Shown here piece after piece: positions 57,786 to 64,000 of a DNA stretch of 64,000 nucleotides. Each line of letters begins with the position of its first letter. Within the stretch, counting starts at the first letter, position 1. Origin of the DNA: Akkermansia muciniphila. GTDB lineage: Bacteria > Pseudomonadota > Gammaproteobacteria > Burkholderiales > Burkholderiaceae_C. The stretch lies in contig CALQKH020000008.1 in the NCBI GenBank assembly GCA_943331105.2, positions 62,001-126,000 of the forward strand, read 5' to 3'. The translations under genes and the position numbers were made by a program. Under the pieces are notes generated by a model. That model was given only the letters and a program-made list of their open reading frames with translations. It searched no databases and was not told the DNA's origin.

Positions 57786-58535
57786 TCAAATGGTCATGCC
57801 ACCGTCGACCATGTAGGCGTTGCCAGTGGCAAAAATGGATTCATCGGACGCCAAGAAGGTCACGATGGGGGCGATCTCGTTGGCCTGCGCCAAACGGCCC
57901 ATGGGCTGGCGGTTGATGAAGTCCTGCCGCGCTTGCACCGGGTCGGCGTAGCTGTTGATACGGCCCTGCAGTGAGGGGGTGTCCACGGTGCCCGGACATA
58001 TGGCATTGCAACGCACGCCTTGGCGCACATAGTCAGCGGCAACACTTTTGGTCAGGCCAATCACGGCTGCTTTGCTGGTGCCGTAAATGAAGCGGTTGGG
58101 CAAGCCGCGCACGCTGGAACACACGCTGGCCATGTTGATGATGCTGCCGCCATGGCCGTCTTGCGCAAACTGTGCCAACATTTTGGGAATGACCGCTTGG
58201 ATCATCCAAAACTGTGAGCGCACATTCAGGTTGAAGGCAAAGTCCCAGTCTTCGTCGGTGGCCAACTCGATGTTGCCGTTGTGCACAAAGCCCGCACAGT
58301 TGAAGACGATGTCGATGCGCGCGAGGCTGGCGACTTGGGCGGCAATCGCTTGCTTATCGAGCACATTGAGCACGGCTGTGTGCACATTGGCAACGCCTTG
58401 ATAAGACTTGAGCAGTTCGGCATTGACATCGGTGGCGTACACGGTGGCGCCTTCAGCGGCCATGGCGAGCGCTGCAGCTTGGCCAATGCCTTGTCCGGCT
58501 GCGGTCACGAGCGCGGTTTTTCCTTTGAGTCTCAT
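57786..58535 (-). CDS. SDR family oxidoreductase, keto-deoxy-sugar-acid dehydrogenase-like
   Basis: This 249-residue short-chain dehydrogenase resembles mammalian DHRS6 and the bacterial 2-keto-3-deoxy-L-fuconate dehydrogenase group. Blocks: TAAGQGIGQAAALAM, ATDVN (NAD preference), FNCAGFVHNG, SSVRGLPNRFIYGTSKAAV and CPGTVDTPSLQGRI. Such an enzyme would form a 2,4-diketo-3-deoxy acid, the substrate of the FAH-fold hydrolase two genes on. Its ATG overlaps the dehydratase stop (ATGA). Confidence 0.85.
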   Translation of the reverse strand: MRLKGKTALVTAAGQGIGQAAALAMAAEGATVYATDVNAELLKSYQGVANVHTAVLNVLDKQAIAAQVASLARIDIVFNCAGFVHNGNIELATDEDWDFAFNLNVRSQFWMIQAVIPKMLAQFAQDGHGGSIINMASVCSSVRGLPNRFIYGTSKAAVIGLTKSVAADYVRQGVRCNAICPGTVDTPSLQGRINSYADPVQARQDFINRQPMGRLAQANEIAPIVTFLASDESIFATGNAYMVDGGMTI

Positions 58536-59647
58536 GGTGCTTGGATCTCCAAATAGGTGGTTTGTCTGTTTGAAATAGCGGCCCAGTCCCAGGCGATGCC
58601 CAGGCCAGGGGTTTCAGGGGGCAGGGCAAAGCCGGCTTGCACTTGCATGCGCGAAGTGGTGATGTCGTCGAGCTGCGGGATGTACTCCACCCAAGTGGCA
58701 TTGGGCACGGCTGCGCACAAGCTGACATGCAGCTCCATCAAAAAGTGCGGGCAGACCGCCACGTCAAAGGTTTCGGCCAGGTGGGCGGTTTTGATCCAGG
58801 GGGTGATGCCACCAATGCGCGCCACATCGGGCTGCACGATGGAACAAGCGCCCTGTTCCAGGTACTCGCGAAACTGCATCGGGTGGTACATGGACTCACC
58901 CACCGCCACAGGCGTCGCGGTGTGCTCGCGCAGCTGGCGGTGGCCCGACACGTCTTCAGCAGGCAAGGGCTCTTCTATCCACGCCAAACCCAGACCGTCG
59001 AAAGCCCGCGCGCGGCGCACGGCCTCGGCCCTGTTGAAGCCTTGGTTGGCATCGGTCATCAACTCGAAACCTGGGCCCACCGCATCGCGCACAGCACTCA
59101 GGCGCGCCACGTCTTCGCTCACGTGCGGGCGACCGATTTTGATCTTGGCCCCCTTGAAGCCTTGGGCTTGCGCTTCCAGGGTTTGGTCCACGAGCGCCTC
59201 GGGTGACAAGTGCAACCAGCCGCCTTCGGTGGTGTAGAGCGGCACCCGCGCCTGCGCTCCGCCCAACAACTGCCACAACGGCAGACTCTGGCTTTGGCCA
59301 CGCCAGTCCCACAAGGCTGTGTCGATGCAAGCCAGTGCCAAACTGGTGATGGCGCCCACGGCGGTGGCATGGGTGTGAAAAAACAGATCTTTCCAAATGG
59401 CCTCAACCAAAACCGGGTTGCGACCAATCAGGCGCGGTGCCAAATGGTCTTTGAGCAAGGCCACCACAGAAGAGCCGCCGGTGCCAATCGTGTAGGCATA
59501 ACCCGTGGCCGCGATGCCGTCACTGCAATGGAGAGTGAGCAGAACAGTTTCTTGCGTCACAAACGATTGGATGGCGTCGGTGCGCAAGACTTTCGGCGGC
59601 AAATTCACTTGCCGAATGCTCACGCGGTTGATGGTCACTGAAGGCAT
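58532..59647 (-). CDS. Enolase-superfamily sugar acid dehydratase (mandelate racemase subgroup)
   Basis: This 371-residue protein has the mandelate racemase subgroup active site. The base pair is K168-x-K170 (GAKIKIG), metal ligands are D199 (TDANQGF), E225 (WIEEPL) and E251 (VGESMY), and the D274-H301 dyad lies in VQPDVARIGG and CPHFLMELH. The KxK and His/Asp pattern suits dehydratases of galactarate/talarate or related acid sugars. ATG 59647 is chosen because the upstream frame has no family similarity. It is the first gene of the leftward operon, divergent from the GntR gene. Confidence 0.85.
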   Translation of the reverse strand: MPSVTINRVSIRQVNLPPKVLRTDAIQSFVTQETVLLTLHCSDGIAATGYAYTIGTGGSSVVALLKDHLAPRLIGRNPVLVEAIWKDLFFHTHATAVGAITSLALACIDTALWDWRGQSQSLPLWQLLGGAQARVPLYTTEGGWLHLSPEALVDQTLEAQAQGFKGAKIKIGRPHVSEDVARLSAVRDAVGPGFELMTDANQGFNRAEAVRRARAFDGLGLAWIEEPLPAEDVSGHRQLREHTATPVAVGESMYHPMQFREYLEQGACSIVQPDVARIGGITPWIKTAHLAETFDVAVCPHFLMELHVSLCAAVPNATWVEYIPQLDDITTSRMQVQAGFALPPETPGLGIAWDWAAISNRQTTYLEIQAP

Positions 59648-59809
59648 GGTTTGTTGAAACAGATGGGGACCCGTCAAGGCCGACGAAGCCTTTAAGAATG
59701 CATGCAGCGCACAAGAGGCTGAGTCATTTTTGCGACAACCGGGATGCGGGTTTGTGTGGAGATAAAAGCGCTTGACCTGACAAATCTGGGCATGTGATGA
59801 TTGTGCAAC

Positions 59810-59820
59810 TGGTATGACCA
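59810..59820. promoter_or_regulatory. Candidate GntR/FadR-family operator
   Basis: TGGTATGACCA is a perfect inverted repeat (TGGT-ATG-ACCA) in the 206-base divergent gap between the dehydratase and the GntR gene. It matches the FadR-subfamily type T-x-GT-x3-AC-x-A seen for PdhR and LldR. The rest of the gap has no gene. Confidence 0.65.
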
Positions 59821-59853
59821 CTTGTCCAATTCACGTTATCCCTGATCGACCCC

Positions 59854-60600
59854 ATGCCTTTGCAAACCGTGGCCCCGCAGCGTCTGTACCGCCAAATTGC
59901 CGAGCAACTCAGGCAACTCATGGTGTCGGGCGAATTCGCGCTCGGTTCGCGCTTGCCCGCAGAACGGGACTTGGCCTTGCAATTGGGCGTGAGTCGCCCC
60001 TCGGTGCGTGAGGCGCTGATTGCGCTTGAGGTCGAAGGCATGATCGAAGTGCGTACCGGTTCAGGCATTTACGTGCAGCGCACCCAAGCGGTGGCCAAGT
60101 CCAAATCTGCACCCAAAGCCAAACACCTCGCCGCCCACGACACGGACACACCTTCCGAATGGGGCCCTCTGGAAGTGATGAGCGCCCGTTTGCTGATCGA
60201 AGCCGAAGTCGCTGCATTGGCCGCCACACATGCGCAAAAAGCTGACATCAAAGCCATCAAAGCCGGTTTGCAACAAATGAAACTTGAAGCCGCCCGCAAC
60301 AAGGAACCACGCGATGGCGACGAAGCCTTTCATGCGGGCATTGCCAAGGCCTGCGGCAACAGCGTGTTGCTCGACACCGTACAGCGCTATTGGCAAGCCC
60401 GCAACGGCCCCCTGTTTGAGCGGCTGGGCGACTATTTTGAACACCCCGAGTCTTGGCAAACCGCCATCGCCGAACACCAACAGGTACTGTGGGCCATTGA
60501 GGCGCACGACGCGCCTGCTGCCCGCAAAGCCATGCAAAAACACTTGAAACAAGCCCACAAAAGATACAGCGCGAGCTGGCGCCGCGCGCCTGCCCGTTAG
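59854..60600 (+). CDS. GntR family regulator, FadR subfamily
   Basis: This 248-residue regulator has a winged HTH (RLYRQIAEQLRQLMVSG, LPAERDLALQLGVSRPSVRE) and an FCD effector domain with metal-type ligands in DEAFHAGIAKACGNSVL and AEHQQVLWAIEAHD. A charged linker (about 85-105) joins the two. It is divergent from the catabolic operon and upstream of the TRAP genes, so it likely represses both until an acid-sugar ligand binds. Confidence 0.9.
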   Translation: MPLQTVAPQRLYRQIAEQLRQLMVSGEFALGSRLPAERDLALQLGVSRPSVREALIALEVEGMIEVRTGSGIYVQRTQAVAKSKSAPKAKHLAAHDTDTPSEWGPLEVMSARLLIEAEVAALAATHAQKADIKAIKAGLQQMKLEAARNKEPRDGDEAFHAGIAKACGNSVLLDTVQRYWQARNGPLFERLGDYFEHPESWQTAIAEHQQVLWAIEAHDAPAARKAMQKHLKQAHKRYSASWRRAPAR

Positions 60601-60680
60601 CTCGCCAGTGAGATGGTCAGCCAAAGGCATGCAGTTTTTTTTCGCGTCAGCATTTTTTCAAAACCAACGAGGAGACTTTG

Positions 60681-61676
60681 ATGAGCAAACGATTCACCCT
60701 GAAGACCCTGGCCACCTTAGGCGCTTTTGCTGTGGGGGCCATGACCGTGCTGGGCAGCACGGCTGTGCAAGCCCAACAAAAACTCAAATGGGCCCACGTT
60801 TATGAAACGTCCGAGCCCTTCCACACCGAATCGGTCTGGGCAGCCGAAGAGATCAAAAAACGCTCCAATGGCAAGTTCGACATCCAGGTATTTCCAGCTT
60901 CCACACTGGGCAAAGAGACCGACATCAACCAAGGCCTGACCCTGGGCACAGTGGACATGATCATCAGCGGCCCCTCTTTTGCGGCGCGCACCTACCCCCG
61001 TTTTGGCATCGCCTACTACCCCTTCATCTTCCGCGATGGCGACCACCTGCTGGCTTACGCCAAGAGCCCTGTATTCCAGGAAATGATTGGTGAATTCCGT
61101 GCCCGCACGGGCATTCAGGTCACGGCCTACACCTACTACGGTGCACGCCACACCACAGCCCAGAGACCCTTCACCAACTGCGCCGGCATGAAGGGCATCA
61201 AGATCCGCGTGCCCGATGTGCCCGCCTACCGCGCCACACCTGAGGCCTGCGGTGCCAACCCCACACCCATTGCTTTTGCCGAGGTGTATCTGGCCCTGCA
61301 AAACGGCACCGTGGAAGCCCAGGAGAACCCCTTGACCACGATCGAGGCCAAGAAGTTTTTTGAAGTCCAAAAAGCCATCATGCTCACCGGTCACATCGTG
61401 GACGGCTTGACCACACAGATTGCCCCTCACCTCTGGAATCGCTTGAGCGATGCCGAAAAGAAGATCTTCACCGATGTGACCCAGGAAGCTGCGGTGCGCG
61501 CATCGGCCAAGGTCAAGGCCCGCGAAGCCGAGTTGGTGGAAGAGTTCCGCAAGAAAGGTTTGCAGATGGTGCAAGTCGACCGCAAATCCTTCCAGGATGC
61601 GGTGCTGAAAAACAAGCCTCTGACAGGCATGGGCTTCACGCAGTCTGACTTCGACAAGATCCAGGCCGCCAGGTGA
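60681..61676 (+). CDS. dctP: TRAP transporter substrate-binding protein DctP
   Basis: This 331-residue periplasmic binding protein has a signal peptide (ending AVQAQ) and the DctP fold. ASTLGKETDINQGLTLGTVD, KIRVPDVPAYRA (with the carboxylate-binding Arg) and VYLALQNGTVEAQENPL are conserved. The substrate should be an organic or sugar acid. ATG 60681 follows GAGGAG. Hairpins at 61712-61763 separate it from dctQ and may raise its relative expression. Confidence 0.93.
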   Translation: MSKRFTLKTLATLGAFAVGAMTVLGSTAVQAQQKLKWAHVYETSEPFHTESVWAAEEIKKRSNGKFDIQVFPASTLGKETDINQGLTLGTVDMIISGPSFAARTYPRFGIAYYPFIFRDGDHLLAYAKSPVFQEMIGEFRARTGIQVTAYTYYGARHTTAQRPFTNCAGMKGIKIRVPDVPAYRATPEACGANPTPIAFAEVYLALQNGTVEAQENPLTTIEAKKFFEVQKAIMLTGHIVDGLTTQIAPHLWNRLSDAEKKIFTDVTQEAAVRASAKVKAREAELVEEFRKKGLQMVQVDRKSFQDAVLKNKPLTGMGFTQSDFDKIQAAR

Positions 61677-61711
61677 TCTTGAGGCTGCGCCCAAAGCACA
61701 GCCGACTCCAC

Positions 61712-61763
61712 CACGCTGGGCCATAGCCCAGCGTGCATTGGCATGACCGGACCCACGGGTCCG
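61712..61763 (+). terminator. Two tandem hairpins between dctP and dctQ
   Basis: CACGCTGGGC (61712-61721) pairs perfectly with GCCCAGCGTG (61726-61735) around CATA. Twelve bases later CGGACCC (61748-61754) mirrors GGGTCCG (61757-61763). There is no T-run, so these are more likely mRNA-stabilising or attenuating structures than strong terminators. Confidence 0.6.
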
Positions 61764-61795
61764 ATCATCCGCTTTTCAATTCCGAAAGATTTGCC

Positions 61796-62371
61796 ATGAG
61801 CAAGCTGCAAGACCTGGATGCCCTGCCCAAAGTCATGGGCGATGACGGCCAGTTCCACGCCACCGATGAGGCTGTGGATTTGTCCGGAACGCCCATCGAG
61901 GCTTGGGTGGCCTTGCTGTTTTTTTGGGCCTTGGGCCTGACGGTTTTTTACCAATTTTTCACCCGCTATGTGCTCAACGATTCGGCTTCGTGGACCGAGG
62001 AGATCGCCCGGTATTTGTTGATTGCCACGGTCTTCACGGGCGCAGCCATTGGTGTGGCCAAGAACAACCACATTCAGGTTGATTTTTTCTTCCGCTTCAT
62101 GCCCGCCAGGCTGTCCTACGCGGTGGCCTTGTTGGTGGATGTGATGCGCATCGCATTTTTTGGCGCCGCCACCTTTTTGACGGGCCAGATGATGCAGAAA
62201 TTGGGCAGTTACAAGATGACGATCATCGACTTGCCCATGAACTGGGTTTACGGCGTGGTGATGGCCGGTTTTGCCGCCATGTGCTTGCGATCCATCTGGG
62301 TCATGCGCATCCACCTGCAGCGCGGCTACACCGTGCTGGAGCGTCCTGAATCCGAAATGACGGACCGCTGA
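61796..62371 (+). CDS. dctQ: TRAP transporter small permease DctQ
   Basis: This 191-residue protein has four predicted transmembrane helices and the DctQ pattern: FFTRYVLNDSASWTEEIARYLLI then GAAIGVAKNNHIQVDFF (read as two blocks). A polar N-terminal extension of about 30 residues precedes the first helix. ATG 61796 is chosen over an upstream in-frame start that lies within the second hairpin region. Confidence 0.9.
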   Translation: MSKLQDLDALPKVMGDDGQFHATDEAVDLSGTPIEAWVALLFFWALGLTVFYQFFTRYVLNDSASWTEEIARYLLIATVFTGAAIGVAKNNHIQVDFFFRFMPARLSYAVALLVDVMRIAFFGAATFLTGQMMQKLGSYKMTIIDLPMNWVYGVVMAGFAAMCLRSIWVMRIHLQRGYTVLERPESEMTDR

Positions 62372-62405
62372 ACAGCCCTCCCCCGAACGACAGAAAGCCC
62401 CTGCC

Positions 62406-63800
62406 ATGTTGAAAATCATTTTCCTGCTGCTGATGAGTGGCGGCATTCCGGTGGCCATTGCCATGGCGGGAGCCTCGCTCATTTACCTGTTTTTCGCCCA
62501 AAGCTCGCCGCCGTTTGTGGTGATTCACCGCATGGTCTCGGGCATCGACAGTTTTCCGTTGCTGGCTGTGCCTTTCTTCATCCTGGCGGGCAACTTGATG
62601 AACAACGCCGGCATCACCAACCGCATTTACAACTATGCGCTGGCCTTGGTGGGCTGGCTCAAGGGCGGTTTGGGCCACGTCAACGTGGTGGGCTCGGTCG
62701 TGTTTGCGGGCATGAGTGGCACAGCCATTGCCGATGCTGCAGGCTTGGGCACCATCGAAGTCAAGGCCATGAAAGACCATGGCTACAGCACCGAATTTGC
62801 CGTGGGCGTCACCGCTGCTTCGGCCACGCTGGGCCCCATCATTCCGCCCAGCTTGCCGTTTGTGATCTACGGCATGATGGCCAACGTGTCGGTGGGCGCC
62901 TTGTTCCTTGCGGGCATCTTGCCCGGCATTTTGATGGCGCTGTTGATGATGCTGACGGTGGCTTTCTTTGCGCACAAGAACGGTTGGGGCGCTGACATCA
63001 AATTCGAGTGGCCCCGCGTCATCAAGGCCTTGACGGAAACCGCCGTGGTTGTAGGCTGGCCTCTGGCCATTTGGTGGACCGTCAAAACCTTTGGCACACC
63101 GCCCCAAATGACGGTGTTTGTGGCTTTGGCCATTTTGTTTGTGGCCGACAAGCTGTTCAAGTTCCAAGCCGTCTTGCCCATCATGACCCCCATCATCCTG
63201 ATCGGCGGCATGACCACAGGCGTGTTCACGCCGACCGAAGGGGCGATTGCTGCCTGTGTGTGGGCCTTGATTTTGGGCTTCTTCTGGTACCGCACCCTGA
63301 ACCTGAAAATGTTCGTCAAAGTCTGCTTGGACACGGTCGAGACCACCGCCACGGTCTTGTTCATCGTGGCCGCAGCCAGCATTTTTGGCTGGATGCTCAC
63401 CGCCACAGGTGTGACCACCGCCATCTCTGCCTGGGTGCTGGGCTTCACCCAAGAGCCTTGGGTGTTTTTGTTGCTGGCCAATGCCTTGATGCTGTTTGTC
63501 GGCTGCTTCTTGGAGCCGACTGCCGCCATCACCATTCTTGTGCCGATCTTGGTGCCGATTTGCCAACAGCTGGGCATTGACCTGGTGCACTTCGGTCTGG
63601 TCATGGTGCTCAACCTGATGATCGGGTTGCTGCACCCGCCCATGGGCATGGTGCTGTTCGTGCTGGCCAGGGTGGCCAAGCTCAGTGTGGAACGCACCAC
63701 CATGGCCATCTTGCCCTGGCTGTTCCCCTTGCTGGGCAGCCTGGCCATCATCACCTACTTCCCTAACTTGGTGCTGTGGTTGCCCAAACAATTTTATTGA
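62406..63800 (+). CDS. dctM: TRAP transporter large permease DctM
   Basis: This 464-residue, 12-helix permease shows the DctM blocks NLMNNAGITNRIY, VFAGMSGTAIADAAGLGTIE, ATLGPIIPPSLPFVIYG and LVPICQQLGIDLVHFGLV. A FTPTEGAIAACVWA block marks the second repeat half. It is somewhat longer than the usual 425 residues, mostly in the central part. It imports the DctP ligand by sodium symport with DctQ. Confidence 0.93.
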   Translation: MLKIIFLLLMSGGIPVAIAMAGASLIYLFFAQSSPPFVVIHRMVSGIDSFPLLAVPFFILAGNLMNNAGITNRIYNYALALVGWLKGGLGHVNVVGSVVFAGMSGTAIADAAGLGTIEVKAMKDHGYSTEFAVGVTAASATLGPIIPPSLPFVIYGMMANVSVGALFLAGILPGILMALLMMLTVAFFAHKNGWGADIKFEWPRVIKALTETAVVVGWPLAIWWTVKTFGTPPQMTVFVALAILFVADKLFKFQAVLPIMTPIILIGGMTTGVFTPTEGAIAACVWALILGFFWYRTLNLKMFVKVCLDTVETTATVLFIVAAASIFGWMLTATGVTTAISAWVLGFTQEPWVFLLLANALMLFVGCFLEPTAAITILVPILVPICQQLGIDLVHFGLVMVLNLMIGLLHPPMGMVLFVLARVAKLSVERTTMAILPWLFPLLGSLAIITYFPNLVLWLPKQFY

Positions 63801-63810
63801 GACCTTGCCA

Positions 63811-64000
63811 TGAGTTCATTCATTCGACTGCACCCCGCCGACGATGTTGTCATTGCTCGCGCCCAACTGATGAGCGGGAGCACTGTGGACGGCGTGGCCG
63901 TGCGCGGCCTGATCCCGCCAGGCCACAAAATCGCCACCCGCGCCATCGCCGTGGGCGAGCCAGTTCGCCGCTACAACCAGATCATTGGCTTTGCGCATCA
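63811..64000 (+). CDS. UxaA/GarD-type altronate or galactarate dehydratase, 5' part
   Basis: 63 codons are present before the window ends. MSSFIRLHPADDVVIARAQL, then IPPGHKIATRAIAVGEPVRRYNQIIGFA (read as two parts), matches the N-terminal SAF domain of UxaA/GarD dehydratases. It begins ten bases after dctM, so the dehydratase is probably cotranscribed with the transporter. Which sugar acid it uses cannot be told from this end. Confidence 0.8.

Noticed and set aside
56133..57974. 613-codon plus-strand frame
   Set aside because: Runs antisense across two genes with firm FAH and SDR motifs, and spans their intergenic gap without features of its own.
62301..63791. 496-codon minus-strand frame, His/Gln-rich
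   Set aside because: Antisense shadow of dctM; low-complexity composition reflects transmembrane codons read backwards.

Overview
The window looks like chromosome of a betaproteobacterium, most likely Burkholderiales/Comamonadaceae (Limnohabitans, Rhodoferax or Polaromonas type). I infer this from protein similarity remembered by eye and from gene order: pilMNOPQ-aroK-aroB-dgt-gltB, mrcA divergent from pilM, cyaY-lptM-lysA, and cytochrome c4/resB/ccsB next to engB. No database search was possible. I saw no rRNA, tRNA, CRISPR array, prophage or classical insertion sequence.

Layout. 1-4.3 kb holds gltB (3' end outside the window). 4.36-5.18 kb is a REP-associated tyrosine transposase (RAYT) element bounded by exact inverted 25-bp repeats. 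5.2-14.9 kb is one long leftward gene chain: pilM, pilN, a pilO-pilP fusion, a short pilQ, aroK, aroB, dgt, an MFS carrier, a DUF1415 protein and a methyltransferase, mostly with overlapping stop and start codons. 15-19.4 kb has mrcA (PBP1A), cyaY, lptM and lysA. 19.4-25.4 kb carries periplasmic redox functions: msrPQ, System II cytochrome c biogenesis and cytochrome c4. 25.5-29.8 kb has engB, an alpha/beta hydrolase, two lipid A acyltransferase-like genes and an HTH protein of unknown role. 29.85-32.1 kb is groES-groEL with a perfect CIRCE operator. 32.15-33.6 kb holds two putative metal-binding proteins. 33.6-37.6 kb has pgi, tal and zwf, followed by prfC.

39.4-50.8 kb is an accessory region. 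It starts with RAYT-family repeats, ydcF and a vapBC toxin-antitoxin pair. A deletion scar follows, fusing the head of manC to the tail of a capD-type gene. Then comes a polysaccharide export locus (a Wzz-like protein, a large Wza-like secretin with an MNT/HEPN pair embedded, and Wzi), a possible carrier-lipid module (PAP2 phosphatase, DgkA, UppS) and an RfaH-type NusG paralogue. An ops-like element lies just upstream of the Wza-like gene and may be the target of that RfaH. No glycosyltransferase or flippase is visible.

50.8-64 kb holds a methyltransferase, a TetR-controlled acyl-CoA operon, and a divergent acid-sugar catabolic locus. The leftward arm of that locus encodes an enolase-superfamily dehydratase, two SDRs and a FAH-family hydrolase. 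The rightward arm encodes a FadR-type GntR regulator, a DctPQM TRAP transporter and the start of a UxaA/GarD-type dehydratase.

The most interesting structures are the RfaH/ops pairing at an export operon, the HEPN toxin whose catalytic arginine appears to be cysteine, the manC/capD scar, and the RAYT element abutting the gltB promoter.
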